A stretch of 64,000 bases of DNA from Aquimarina rhabdastrellae. Its GTDB lineage: Bacteria; Bacteroidota; Bacteroidia; Flavobacteriales; Flavobacteriaceae. The position numbers were made by a program, and so were the translations under genes. How positions within the stretch are numbered: position 1 is the stretch's first letter; each line of letters opens with the position of its first letter. This document shows, in pieces, positions 7,800 to 17,024 of the stretch. The notes beneath the pieces are model-generated. The model worked only from the letters and a program-made list of their open reading frames with translations, was not told the DNA's origin and ran no database searches. The stretch spans positions 372,001-436,000 of the forward strand of contig CANDNT010000001.1 of the NCBI GenBank assembly GCA_947387485.1. Direction: 5' to 3'.

Positions 7800-8687
7800 A
7801 TGAAAAACATAGCTGTAATAGGTGCAGGAACAATGGGTAATGGTATTGCTCATACATTTGCACAAAGTGGTTTTAAAGTTCAACTTATTGATATCTCACA
7901 ACAAGCATTGGACAAAGGTTTAGCTACGATCACTAAGAACTTGGATCGTATGGTAAGTAAAGAAAAAATTACCGAAGCTGATAAAGCCGAAACTTTGAGT
8001 AATATCACTTGTACTACAGATATTAAAGAAGGTGTAGAATATGCTGGATTAGTAGTTGAAGCTGCTACAGAAAACACAGAATTAAAGTTAAAGATTTTTA
8101 AGCAATTAGATGAAGTTTGTGCAGAAGGTACTATTCTTGCTACAAATACTTCTTCTATTTCAATTACACAAATTGCTGCCGTTACTAATCGTCCAGAAAT
8201 GGTTATTGGAATGCATTTTATGAATCCAGTACCTATCATGAAGTTAGTAGAGATCATTCGTGGATACAATACTACAGACGAAGTTACACAAACTATCATG
8301 GATCTTTCTAAGCAATTAAATAAGATTCCTGTAGAGGTTAATGATTATCCTGGTTTTGTTGCCAATAGAATCTTAATGCCTATGATTAACGAGTCTATTG
8401 AAACTTTATACAACGGCGTTGCTGGAGTATCAGAAATTGACACTGTAATGAAATTAGGAATGGCTCATCCTATGGGACCTTTACAACTTGCAGATTTTAT
8501 TGGTCTAGACGTATGTTTATCTATATTAGAAGTAATGTATAATGGGTTTAAAAATCCAAAATACGCTCCTTGTCCACTATTAGTTAATATGGTTCGTGCT
8601 GGTAAACTTGGAGTAAAGAGCGGTGAAGGTTTCTATGATTATTCTGAAAGTAGAAAAGCTGAAAAAGTAGCAAAGCAATTTGCTTAA
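7800..8687 (+). CDS. 3-hydroxybutyryl-CoA dehydrogenase
   Basis: 295 aa, the length of stand-alone Hbd/PaaH enzymes. It starts with the NAD-binding motif IAVIGAGTMGNGIAHTFA, carries NTSSISIT and the catalytic HFMNPVPIMKLVE (His of the His-Glu dyad), then NDYPGFVANRILMPM and the C-terminal dimerisation domain with GMAHPMGPLQLADFIGLD. It interconverts 3-hydroxybutyryl-CoA and acetoacetyl-CoA with NAD(P). A strong terminator lies just downstream. Confidence 0.92.
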   Translation: MKNIAVIGAGTMGNGIAHTFAQSGFKVQLIDISQQALDKGLATITKNLDRMVSKEKITEADKAETLSNITCTTDIKEGVEYAGLVVEAATENTELKLKIFKQLDEVCAEGTILATNTSSISITQIAAVTNRPEMVIGMHFMNPVPIMKLVEIIRGYNTTDEVTQTIMDLSKQLNKIPVEVNDYPGFVANRILMPMINESIETLYNGVAGVSEIDTVMKLGMAHPMGPLQLADFIGLDVCLSILEVMYNGFKNPKYAPCPLLVNMVRAGKLGVKSGEGFYDYSESRKAEKVAKQFA

Positions 8688-8712
8688 TTTAAACAGCTCA
8701 AAAAAATAAATT

Positions 8713-8750
8713 AAAGTCCAAAGTATCATTTTATGCTTTGGACTTTTTTT
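8713..8750 (+). terminator. intrinsic terminator after the hydroxybutyryl-CoA dehydrogenase gene
   Basis: AAAGTCCAAAG (8713-8723) pairs with CTTTGGACTTT (8736-8746) over a 12-nt loop and runs into a T-tract. Confidence 0.8.
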
Positions 8751-8888
8751 ATATGATAAAAACACCTTAATCAAATTACGCCAAATACATATTCCTACAA
8801 GCTCAACTATAATTTTATCTATGGTATTTCGCTTTAGCCATAAATAATTCCTACCTTTACTTTAAAGGGAAATTTAAGAATATACTAT

Positions 8889-10130
8889 ATGGCAAACATT
8901 CGTCCGTTTAAAGCTGTAAGAGCTACTAGAGATAAAGTAAGCTTGGTTGCTTCTAGATCTTATCAAAGTTATACAGCAGCAGAACGAGAAGCTAGATTAG
9001 ACTATAATCCATATTCATTTTTACACATTGTAAATCCCGGTTATAAATACCAAAAAGAAATTTCGGGTAAAGCAGCATATAAATTAGTACGTAATCGTTA
9101 TTTAGAATTTAAAGAAGATAAAATCTTTATTCAAGATGAAACTCCTATTTTTTATATCTATAAAATTGTAAATAGAGAAGAACAATCCTTTTGTGGTATT
9201 GTTGCAGCTACTAGTGTAGAAGATTACTTTAATGATGTCATTAAAAAACATGAAGATACCCTACAAGACCGAGAAGAAGTCTTTAAAAATTACTTAGATA
9301 CTGTAGGTTTTAATGCAGAGCCTGTATTACTTACTTATCCTGATAATGCTGTAATTTCTAATATCATTCAAGAAATTATACAAGAGCGAGCAGAATATGA
9401 ATTCACTACCACATATAGAGACACACATTACCTCTGGAAAATAGAAGATCAAGATTTAATCGCTATAATTACAGCACAATTTAAACAAATGGATACCATC
9501 TATATTGCAGATGGACACCACCGTTCTTCTTCTTCTTGTCTTTTGGCATTAGATAAAAAAAACAAGTATGATAAGGATGATTATGATGATGTCTATAACT
9601 ATTTTATGAGTTATTTGATTCCAGAGTCAGAGCTCAAGATCCATGAATTTAACCGTTTGATTAAAGGGCTTAACGGTTTAAATAAAGAAGAGTTTTTAAT
9701 TCAACTAGATACTTGTTTTAGAATTGAAAATCGCGGTATTGAATTCTATAAACCTTCAAAACCACATCATTTTAGCATGTATCTAGATGGGGAATTTTAT
9801 TCTCTTTATTTACGAAAAACACTATATGAATTTGATAACGCATTAGAAGAATTAGATGCACAATTATTATATAAAACAATATTACAACCTATTTTGGGTA
9901 TTAATGATTTGCGTACAGATCAACGTATTGCTTATGCTCACGGAAAATTAGGTATGGTTTACCTTAAAAGTAAGGTAGATAGTGGTGATTATCAGATCGG
10001 TTTTGGTTTATTTCCAACATCTGTAAATCAAATGAAAAAAATTGCCGACGAAGGTTTGAAAATGCCACCAAAAAGTACTTATATTGAGCCCAAATTAAGA
10101 AGTGGTGTTACTATTTATGAATTAAAATAA
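8889..10130 (+). CDS. DUF1015 family protein
   Basis: 413 aa. The N-terminus MANIRPFKAVRATRDK, the segment YNPYSFLHIVNPG, and the central IYIADGHHRSSSS are hallmarks of DUF1015 (the GHHR motif is invariant). The protein has no signal or membrane segment. In other bacteria the family often lies near D-3-phosphoglycerate dehydrogenase/serine genes, but the biochemical role is not established. The following gene, yggS-like, starts about 37 nt later, and a -7-like element in between suggests it can be transcribed separately. Confidence 0.85.
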   Translation: MANIRPFKAVRATRDKVSLVASRSYQSYTAAEREARLDYNPYSFLHIVNPGYKYQKEISGKAAYKLVRNRYLEFKEDKIFIQDETPIFYIYKIVNREEQSFCGIVAATSVEDYFNDVIKKHEDTLQDREEVFKNYLDTVGFNAEPVLLTYPDNAVISNIIQEIIQERAEYEFTTTYRDTHYLWKIEDQDLIAIITAQFKQMDTIYIADGHHRSSSSCLLALDKKNKYDKDDYDDVYNYFMSYLIPESELKIHEFNRLIKGLNGLNKEEFLIQLDTCFRIENRGIEFYKPSKPHHFSMYLDGEFYSLYLRKTLYEFDNALEELDAQLLYKTILQPILGINDLRTDQRIAYAHGKLGMVYLKSKVDSGDYQIGFGLFPTSVNQMKKIADEGLKMPPKSTYIEPKLRSGVTIYELK

Positions 10131-10144
10131 CACCTTTTTTTATG

Positions 10145-10162
10145 TAGATTTGAATACTTTTG
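10145..10162 (+). promoter_or_regulatory. two overlapping -7 elements before the YggS-family gene
   Basis: TAGATTTG (10145-10152) and TACTTTTG (10155-10162) both match TAnnTTTG. With the ATG at 10168, transcripts from the second would be nearly leaderless. They overlap the alternative TTG start at 10150, which argues that translation begins at 10168. Confidence 0.5.
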
Positions 10163-10167
10163 CTTTT

Positions 10168-10833
10168 ATGACTCCAATCAAAGAAAACTTAAATACTTTA
10201 AACTCATCTATACCCAACCATGTTACATTGGTTGCTGTTTCTAAAACTAAACCAGTTACTGCTATTCAAGAAGCATATAATGCTGGACATCGTGTTTTTG
10301 GTGAAAATAAAATTCAAGAAATGACTACAAAATGGGAAACGCTTCCTAAGGATATTTCTTGGCATATGATTGGTCATGTACAAACCAATAAAGTAAAGTA
10401 TATGGCTCCTTATGTTGATTTAATTCATGCAGTAGATAGTTTAAAATTACTTAAAGAGATCCATAAACAAGGTCAAAAGCACGACCGTACTATATCATGT
10501 CTACTCCAACTTAAAATAGCTCAAGAAGATAGTAAACACGGATTAACCGAAAATCAAATAAACGATATTTTATCTAGTCCTGAAATACGTGAATTAAGTC
10601 ATGTACGCATTGTAGGATTAATGGGAATGGCGAGTTTTACAGCGGATCAAGATCAAATAAAAAGTGAATTTGGTCGTCTAAAAACTTTTTATGATCAACT
10701 CGTTCCTGATTTTCCTCAATTACAAACCTTATCTATGGGTATGAGTGGTGACTATGCTTTGGCTATAGCTCAAGGTAGTACCATGGTACGTATAGGTAGT
10801 GCTATTTTTGGTGCACGCAATTACAATCATTAA
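10168..10833 (+). CDS. YggS family PLP homeostasis protein
   Basis: 221 aa from the ATG at 10168; a TTG at 10150 would add six residues but lies in promoter sequence. LVAVSKTKP contains the lysine that binds pyridoxal phosphate, followed by FGENKIQE, WHMIGHVQTNK and the C-terminal SMGMSGDYALAIAQGSTMVRIGSAIFG phosphate-binding region, all diagnostic of the YggS/PROSC family. It is a single-domain TIM barrel that buffers PLP rather than a true racemase. Located in the cytoplasm. Confidence 0.92.
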   Translation: MTPIKENLNTLNSSIPNHVTLVAVSKTKPVTAIQEAYNAGHRVFGENKIQEMTTKWETLPKDISWHMIGHVQTNKVKYMAPYVDLIHAVDSLKLLKEIHKQGQKHDRTISCLLQLKIAQEDSKHGLTENQINDILSSPEIRELSHVRIVGLMGMASFTADQDQIKSEFGRLKTFYDQLVPDFPQLQTLSMGMSGDYALAIAQGSTMVRIGSAIFGARNYNH

Positions 10834-10884
10834 TCAATAAAAACGCATAAACTTGGTATAAATCATTCAATTTAAAATTAATAG

Positions 10885-12261
10885 ATGTACGCAATACTTG
10901 ACATAGAGACTACTGGAGGAAAATACAATGAAGAAGGTATTACAGAGATTGCTATCTATAAATTTGATGGTCATAATGTCGTAGATCAATTTATTTCGCT
11001 TATTAACCCAGAAAGACCTATACAACCTTTTGTAGTTAATTTAACTGGTATTAATAACGACATGCTACGTAATGCCCCTAAGTTTTATGAAGTTGCCAAA
11101 CGCATTATAGAAATTACAACAGATTGTATTATAGTTGCGCATAATGCAAAGTTTGATTATCGCATTTTACGTACTGAATTTTCAAGATTAGGCTATGATT
11201 TTGAAAGACCATCTCTCTGTACTGTAGAATTATCAAAAACCTTAATTCCAGATCAACAATCCTATAGTTTAGGAAAATTAGTTCGTAGTTTAGGCATTCC
11301 ACTATCTGATAGGCATCGTGCAGCTGGTGACGCTCAAGCTACTGTAAAACTTTTTAAATTATTACTTTCTAAAGATCTTGATAAAAAGATCATTGTAGAA
11401 ACTGTACGTAAAGAGCCTAAACGTCAAGTTGATGATAAATTATTACGAATTATTGAAACTGTCCCTTCTGTAACTGGAGTGTATTATATGCATAACGAAG
11501 AAGGCACAATTATTTATATTGGTAAAAGTAAAAATGTAAAGAAAAGAGTCACTCAGCATTTTACTAGTGATAAGCGTAAAGCTAAGCGCATACAAAAAGA
11601 AGTTTCTAGTGTTACTTATGATGCTACTGGTAGCGAACTTCTAGCTTTGCTTAAAGAAAATGAAGAAATAAAACGTACAAAACCTAAATACAATAGAGCT
11701 TTACAAAAGACTGTTTTTAACCAAGCATTGTATCAATCTGTTGATAAAAATGGGTATATCAATCTATTTATAGAAAAGGCTGATGGACGCAAAAAAAACA
11801 TCACCACTTTTACTAATAGACAACAAGCAAAACACCTGCTCTTTAATTGGATCGAAGCTTACGATTTATGCTTAAAACTTGTAGGTTTAGAAAACGGTAG
11901 TTCTAATTGTTTTAATTATACCATTAAACAATGCCATGGAGCTTGTCTACAAGAAGAAGATCCTAATGATTATAATAAAAGAGTACAACGTTTAATCGAT
12001 ACCTATTCTTTTGAGAACCAAAATATGGTTATTCTAGATAAAGGAAGAGAAATCGATGAGCAAAGTGCTATATTAATAGAAGACGGAAAGTTTAAAGGCT
12101 TTGGATTCTTCAATCTCAATCATCAAATCAATAACATCGAGATCCTTAGATCTCTTATTACTCCTATGAGTCACAATCGGGATGCACAACACATTATACA
12201 AAGCTATCTTAGGAAAAATAAGCGATTAAAGGTGATCAAATTACCTGTATTACATGAATAA
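10885..12261 (+). CDS. DnaQ-like 3'-5' exonuclease fused to a GIY-YIG (UvrC/Cho-type) endonuclease domain
   Basis: 458 aa in two parts. Residues 1-165 are an exonuclease of the DEDDh class: AILDIETTGG (D and E metal ligands), HNAKFDYRIL and HRAAGDAQAT (catalytic His and Asp). Residues about 190-290 are a GIY-YIG domain: TGVYYMHNEEGTIIYIGKSK and the catalytic-region Arg, with the UvrC-like tail NEEIKRTKPKYNRALQK. The rest (290-458) resembles the linker seen in UvrC-like proteins. It probably trims and incises damaged DNA, independent of or beside UvrABC. Its 3' end overlaps the next gene by 8 nt. Confidence 0.88.
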   Translation: MYAILDIETTGGKYNEEGITEIAIYKFDGHNVVDQFISLINPERPIQPFVVNLTGINNDMLRNAPKFYEVAKRIIEITTDCIIVAHNAKFDYRILRTEFSRLGYDFERPSLCTVELSKTLIPDQQSYSLGKLVRSLGIPLSDRHRAAGDAQATVKLFKLLLSKDLDKKIIVETVRKEPKRQVDDKLLRIIETVPSVTGVYYMHNEEGTIIYIGKSKNVKKRVTQHFTSDKRKAKRIQKEVSSVTYDATGSELLALLKENEEIKRTKPKYNRALQKTVFNQALYQSVDKNGYINLFIEKADGRKKNITTFTNRQQAKHLLFNWIEAYDLCLKLVGLENGSSNCFNYTIKQCHGACLQEEDPNDYNKRVQRLIDTYSFENQNMVILDKGREIDEQSAILIEDGKFKGFGFFNLNHQINNIEILRSLITPMSHNRDAQHIIQSYLRKNKRLKVIKLPVLHE

Positions 12262-14230
12262 ACAACTCTCATCAATCATTTTTTTATTAGTAAACTTTAT
12301 TGTTTTTGCTCAGCAAGGTTATAATACCAAAAATTTAATCGTAAGTAAATCTGATCTACAACTTAATACCTATAGTCAAGATTCTACTGCAAATGCTTTC
12401 TTTATTTATGAAAAAGGATATAGTAGGATTCAAAACAATGGTAGTTTTAACCTAATTACAGATTATCAGGCTAAAGTTAAAATCCTAAATCAAAAAGGTT
12501 TTGACAATGCTAATATTAGAGTAGTACTCTATAATAACGAGAGAAACGCTGAAAAAATCCATAACATCAAAGCTTTCACATACAATTATGTTAATGGAGT
12601 TATTGAAAAGAAAGCCGTCTCTCCTTCTGCTATTTACCGAGAAAAATATAGTGATAACCATACGTTAATCAAGTTTACCTTCCCTGATTTAAAACCTGGC
12701 TCTGTAATCACCTATTCTTATCAATTAGAAACTCCTTTTATCTTTAATTTTAATGGTTGGGAGTTTCAAGATGATATTCCTAAACGTCATAGCGAATATA
12801 GATGTGATATTCCTGGAAATTATATCTACAACATAAAACTAGTAGGTGGTTTAAAATTAACGCATCAAAATTCTGAAATTTTACGTAATTGTATTACTCT
12901 AGGAGCATCCTCTAGTGCAGATTGTGCCAAGCTCACTTATGTCATGAAGGATATTCCTGCTTTTATTTCGGAAAAATACATGACTGCAAAAAAGAATTAT
13001 CTTTCACGCATTTCTTTTGAATTAAGTGAATTTAAAGGTTTTGACGGCACGATAAAAAAATATACAAAATCGTGGAAAGATGTAGATAAAGAATTAAAAA
13101 ATGATCCTGACATAGGGTATCAATTAAGAAAATTACTCGCTACAAAGCATGTCTTACCTCAAAACATACAATCCAAAGCTAATTCGCTAGAGAAAGCTAC
13201 CGAAATTTATAATTACCTTGTAGCTAATTACTCCTGGAATGAAGAAAATCGTATCTATAATGATATTAGTATTAAAGATATTCTAAAAGAGCGTACTGGT
13301 AATGTTGCAGAAATCAATATTCTTTTACACAATGTATTGAAGCAGCAAAAATTTGATGTTAAACCTATATTACTATCGACAAGAAAAAATGGATACCCTA
13401 CTACTATTCATCCTGTAATCTCTGATTTTAATTATCTAATTGTTCAATTACAACTCAATGACAAAACATATTTGCTAGATGCTACCGAAAAAGATTTGGC
13501 TTTTGGTCAAATTCCTTTTAGAGCGCTCAATATTCACGGAAGATTATTAGATTTTAAAAACGGAAGTTCTTGGATAACGCTTTCGCCGCAGCAACGTTCT
13601 CAAATCTATTTTAAAGATGAATATGTTTTAACCGAAAATGGTGAATTCAAAGGTACATCAGAACAATTATATACAGGGTATCATGCTTCTTTTAAGAAGA
13701 ATAATTTAAAAAACATCAGTGAAGATGATTATATACAAAAGATAAAAGATCAACTAGATCAAGAAGATATTGATTTAACATCCTTAATTTTTGAAAATAA
13801 AAAGAGTAAGATTAAACCTTATAAAGAAATCTACACCCATACAAAAACTTTTGAAGACACTCCTAATCTACTGTTTATAGAACCTTTTTTTGGTTCATTC
13901 TTTAGCGAAAACCCTTTTAAATTAAATCATCGTACCTATCCTGTAGATTTTGGGTTTAAAGATAATTACACTCATTTTGTAAAAATAACTATTCCCGAAG
14001 GTTATGTTTTTGAAGAAGTTCCGCAGAGTAAAAACTATAAACTTTCAGATGGTCAAGGAACAGTTACTTTCGCTGTAAAGCAACAAGATAATGCTCTTTA
14101 TCTTAATCTTAGAATTAAATTCAATTCTCATATATATCCAGCAGAACATTATCAAGGATTAAAAACATTATTTTCGCATATTATCGATATTCAAAATAAT
14201 ACTACGCTATTAATCAAAAAGAAAGCATAA
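12254..14230 (+). CDS. DUF3857 / transglutaminase-like secreted protein
   Basis: 658 aa. A signal peptide (residues 1-19, ending FAQ) targets it to the periplasm. Residues about 45-200 form the DUF3857 domain (FTYNYVNGVIEKKAV, DLKPGSVITYSYQLETPF). Residues about 290-390 resemble a transglutaminase core, but the expected catalytic Cys is replaced: the segment after the YSWNEENR motif reads ILKERTGNVAEINILLHNVL, with Asn-Val in place of the usual Asp-Cys. This suggests a catalytically inactive transglutaminase fold used for binding. The start overlaps the upstream nuclease gene by 8 nt. Confidence 0.82.
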   Translation: MNKQLSSIIFLLVNFIVFAQQGYNTKNLIVSKSDLQLNTYSQDSTANAFFIYEKGYSRIQNNGSFNLITDYQAKVKILNQKGFDNANIRVVLYNNERNAEKIHNIKAFTYNYVNGVIEKKAVSPSAIYREKYSDNHTLIKFTFPDLKPGSVITYSYQLETPFIFNFNGWEFQDDIPKRHSEYRCDIPGNYIYNIKLVGGLKLTHQNSEILRNCITLGASSSADCAKLTYVMKDIPAFISEKYMTAKKNYLSRISFELSEFKGFDGTIKKYTKSWKDVDKELKNDPDIGYQLRKLLATKHVLPQNIQSKANSLEKATEIYNYLVANYSWNEENRIYNDISIKDILKERTGNVAEINILLHNVLKQQKFDVKPILLSTRKNGYPTTIHPVISDFNYLIVQLQLNDKTYLLDATEKDLAFGQIPFRALNIHGRLLDFKNGSSWITLSPQQRSQIYFKDEYVLTENGEFKGTSEQLYTGYHASFKKNNLKNISEDDYIQKIKDQLDQEDIDLTSLIFENKKSKIKPYKEIYTHTKTFEDTPNLLFIEPFFGSFFSENPFKLNHRTYPVDFGFKDNYTHFVKITIPEGYVFEEVPQSKNYKLSDGQGTVTFAVKQQDNALYLNLRIKFNSHIYPAEHYQGLKTLFSHIIDIQNNTTLLIKKKA

Positions 14231-14261
14231 TTTTTATAATTTTAGTTAAAATTTAAATCCT

Positions 14262-15092
14262 TTGAACACCAACCAACCATATAAAAAATGGCAATCAAAA
14301 CTTCATGTAATTATATATGAAGCTGATACACCTGCAGGTAAACTATTTGATATTGCATTATTAATACTCATCTTAACAAGTATTGTCTTGGTTATGTTAG
14401 AGAGTGTTTCTTCTATCAATAATAGATTTGCTACTTTTTTTAATATCACAGAATGGGTCATTACAATTTTATTTTCTCTAGAATATATTTTGAGAATAGT
14501 TTCTATAAAAAAGCCAAAACATTACATCTTTAGTTTTTTTGGTATTGTAGACTTACTTTCTACTATTCCTAAGTATTTATCAGTATTTTTTGTAGGAACA
14601 CATGCTCTAGTAGCTTTAAGAGCATTGCGCTTATTACGTGTTTTTAGGATACTTAAATTAGCTCGTTTTATAGGAGAATCAAATGATCTTGTACGTGCCT
14701 TAAAAGCAAGTCGTGCAAAGATTTCTGTGTTTTTATTTGCGGTGCTTATCATAGCTATCATTCTAGGTACTATTATGTATCTTGTAGAAGGAGAAGAAAA
14801 CGGTTTTAAAAGTATTCCTATGAGTGTTTATTGGTGTATTGTAACGCTTACTACTGTAGGTTATGGTGATATTGCACCTGTTACTCCTCTAGGGCAATTT
14901 ATAGCTTCTCTTATTATGGTTATAGGATATGGAATCATTGCTGTTCCTACAGGAATTGTTTCAGCAGAATATACTGCTCAAAAAGGAAAACCTGCTGTTC
15001 ATATAAATACTCAAGTTTGTGAAAACTGTCATGAAGAAGAACATAAAGATCATTCAAAATTCTGTCATAAATGTGGTCACGAATTGTATTAA
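14262..15092 (+). CDS. voltage-gated-type potassium channel with C-terminal zinc ribbon
   Basis: 276 aa. The layout is S1-S6: hydrophobic segments from about 30, an S4 helix with regularly spaced Arg (RALRLLRVFRILKLARF, about 120-140), and the K+ selectivity filter TLTTVGYGDIAP (about 200). After S6 a short tail holds four Cys/His pairs, CENCH and FCHKCGH, forming a zinc ribbon not found in classic KvAP-type channels. The only usable start in frame is TTG at 14262; an in-frame stop lies at 14247. It is an inner-membrane protein, probably a homotetramer. Confidence 0.88.
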   Translation: MNTNQPYKKWQSKLHVIIYEADTPAGKLFDIALLILILTSIVLVMLESVSSINNRFATFFNITEWVITILFSLEYILRIVSIKKPKHYIFSFFGIVDLLSTIPKYLSVFFVGTHALVALRALRLLRVFRILKLARFIGESNDLVRALKASRAKISVFLFAVLIIAIILGTIMYLVEGEENGFKSIPMSVYWCIVTLTTVGYGDIAPVTPLGQFIASLIMVIGYGIIAVPTGIVSAEYTAQKGKPAVHINTQVCENCHEEEHKDHSKFCHKCGHELY

Positions 15093-15124
15093 CAAAAATT
15101 AATGGTTAACTACTAAGTTTTCTT

Positions 15125-15132
15125 TAGTTTTG
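15125..15132 (+). promoter_or_regulatory. -7 element upstream of miaA
   Basis: TAGTTTTG matches TAnnTTTG and lies 20 nt before the miaA ATG at 15153. No obvious TTTG partner at -33. Confidence 0.5.
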
Positions 15133-15152
15133 TTATTCTATTTTCCTTGTAC

Positions 15153-16052
15153 ATGAAAAAAAATCTTATTGTTATTGTTGGACCAACAGCTATAGGTAAA
15201 ACCAATCTAAGTATCCAGCTTGCAAAACATTTTGCTACAGAAATAGTATCTGCTGATAGCAGACAATTTTTTAAAGAAACTAATATTGGTACTGCTGTTC
15301 CTTCTGCCGAAGAGCTAGCTGCTGCGCCACATCATTTTATTCAACATAAAAGTATTACCGAATCTTATTCTGTAGGTGATTATGAAAAAGATGCACTACA
15401 ATGTATTGAACAACTTTTTAAACATCACGATTATGTTATTCTTATAGGTGGTTCTGGCTTATATGTCGATGCTGTTACCAAAGGATTAGATTATTTTCCA
15501 GATACAGATCCTGCAGTAAGAATTCAATTGCAAAAAGACTTTGATACGCATGGAATTTCTTTTTTACAAGAACAATTACAAACCTTAGATCCTGTATACT
15601 ATAGCAAAGTCGATATACAAAATCCACATCGTGTTATGCGTGCTCTAGAAGTATGTATAAGTAGTGGTAAACCTTATTCTTCTTTTTTGACACAACCTAA
15701 AAAAGAACGTCCTTTTAATTGTATTAAAATTGGTCTTACGGCAGAACGCCAAACCATTTATGATCGCATAAATCAACGTGTAGATATTATGATGAATATG
15801 GGATTACTTCAAGAAGCTAGAAAAGTTTATCCTCAAAAACATTTAAATGCTCTGAATACTGTAGGCTATAAAGAGTTGTTTAATCATTTTGACGGTACTT
15901 GGGAACTAGATTTTGCTATTTCAGAAATTAAAAAGAATACACGTCGTTTTGCAAAACGACAATTGACCTGGTTCAAAAAAGATGAAACTATAAAATGGTT
16001 TGATTATAAAGATCCTATCAATACTATAACTTCTTTTATAGAAAACATTTAA
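15153..16052 (+). CDS. miaA: tRNA dimethylallyltransferase
   Basis: 299 aa from the ATG at 15153 (a TTG six nt upstream is less likely). The P-loop VGPTAIGKTNLS opens the protein, followed by SADSRQFFKETNIGTAVPS, HHFIQH, GGSGLYVDAVTKG and NPHRVMRALEV, all conserved in MiaA. The enzyme transfers a dimethylallyl group from DMAPP to N6 of A37 in tRNAs reading codons that begin with U. Length is typical. It probably shares transcription with, or precedes, the membrane protein gene 33 nt downstream. Confidence 0.95.
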   Translation: MKKNLIVIVGPTAIGKTNLSIQLAKHFATEIVSADSRQFFKETNIGTAVPSAEELAAAPHHFIQHKSITESYSVGDYEKDALQCIEQLFKHHDYVILIGGSGLYVDAVTKGLDYFPDTDPAVRIQLQKDFDTHGISFLQEQLQTLDPVYYSKVDIQNPHRVMRALEVCISSGKPYSSFLTQPKKERPFNCIKIGLTAERQTIYDRINQRVDIMMNMGLLQEARKVYPQKHLNALNTVGYKELFNHFDGTWELDFAISEIKKNTRRFAKRQLTWFKKDETIKWFDYKDPINTITSFIENI

Positions 16053-16085
16053 ACATTCATTATAAATCATTCTACATCCCTTTTT

Positions 16086-17024
16086 ATGGATAAAAAAAAC
16101 CTAATCACAATCGCTGTCCTAGTTTTTGTTGTTTTTACTTTATATAATAATTTAAGTCCTGTATTTAAATCTTTATCAGACACAAATACTCAAATGGTTG
16201 AAGAAAAATACGAAGCGCAACGTGCTGTAGATTCTCTTAACCTTATCAAAAATAAAACCTCATATCAAAAAAGTCGTTTAAAATATTATAAAGATCATGT
16301 TGCTTTTTATAACCGTATGGATGCACAAACTAGTACGCATTCTTTTTCTATGCTGTCTATAATTTTTACTATTGTTGGTGGTTTAGGACTTTATTTTGTT
16401 GCTGAAAAAATTTCCAAAAAACAGCTTTTTAATAATAAATCAAAGGTTAGTATTAATGACTTTGATGATTATAGATATGATAATATTGGTGAATACCTTT
16501 CTTGGACTTCTCTTCAAACTGGAGCTTCTAATGCTACTTTTCAACAACTGGTTGAAGTAAACCCTAATTTGATCAAAATTAAAAATACGATTCTCTTAAA
16601 ACTTATAATAGGGATTTCTGCATTAGTGGGATTAAGTCAAGCATTTTTTGCTTATTATAAACTATACAAAGAAGGAATTTTGTTTGATTTACCCATAACT
16701 GAATTATTAAGTAAATTTCCTATGTTCAGTATCATGTTTATGATGGTTCCTATCTTTATTTATTTTTTGATGTATGTTAACAGTTCTTTTGATAAACGAA
16801 GTCAAAATTTCACCAATGGTTCTAAGCAAATTCCTTTTTCTACCATTTATGCAGTACAATTTCTAACTGTTATAATGCGTAAAGGGCGAAGAAATTATGA
16901 AATTAATTTGGTACTTAATGATGGTAATAGAGTTCCTGTAATGATTAGTAATAATCATGATATAGCCGAATATGATGCTGTAACTCTTGCAAGGTTTCTT
17001 AATGTTCCAGCCTGGAAGATTTAA
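16086..17024 (+). CDS. membrane protein of unknown function
   Basis: 312 aa, family not recognised. Hydrophobic segments are visible at about 7-25, 90-110 (MLSIIFTIVGGLGLYFVAEK), 165-190 (LKLIIGISALVGLSQAFFAY) and 210-235 (FSIMFMMVPIFIYFLMYV). Between the first two is a periplasmic or cytoplasmic coiled-coil-like stretch rich in Lys/Tyr. The C-terminal 70 residues are soluble and resemble a small PH-like domain (YAVQFLTVIMRKGRRNYEIN then LVLNDGNRVPVMI). Its 3' end overlaps the end of the convergent carotenoid gene by 26 nt. Confidence 0.7.
   Translation: MDKKNLITIAVLVFVVFTLYNNLSPVFKSLSDTNTQMVEEKYEAQRAVDSLNLIKNKTSYQKSRLKYYKDHVAFYNRMDAQTSTHSFSMLSIIFTIVGGLGLYFVAEKISKKQLFNNKSKVSINDFDDYRYDNIGEYLSWTSLQTGASNATFQQLVEVNPNLIKIKNTILLKLIIGISALVGLSQAFFAYYKLYKEGILFDLPITELLSKFPMFSIMFMMVPIFIYFLMYVNSSFDKRSQNFTNGSKQIPFSTIYAVQFLTVIMRKGRRNYEINLVLNDGNRVPVMISNNHDIAEYDAVTLARFLNVPAWKI

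Noticed and set aside
7880..8299. 139-codon minus-strand reading frame
   Set aside because: Antisense shadow of the 3-hydroxybutyryl-CoA dehydrogenase gene.
8852..8859. TACCTTTA as promoter of the DUF1015 gene
   Set aside because: One mismatch at the most conserved G and no -33 element.
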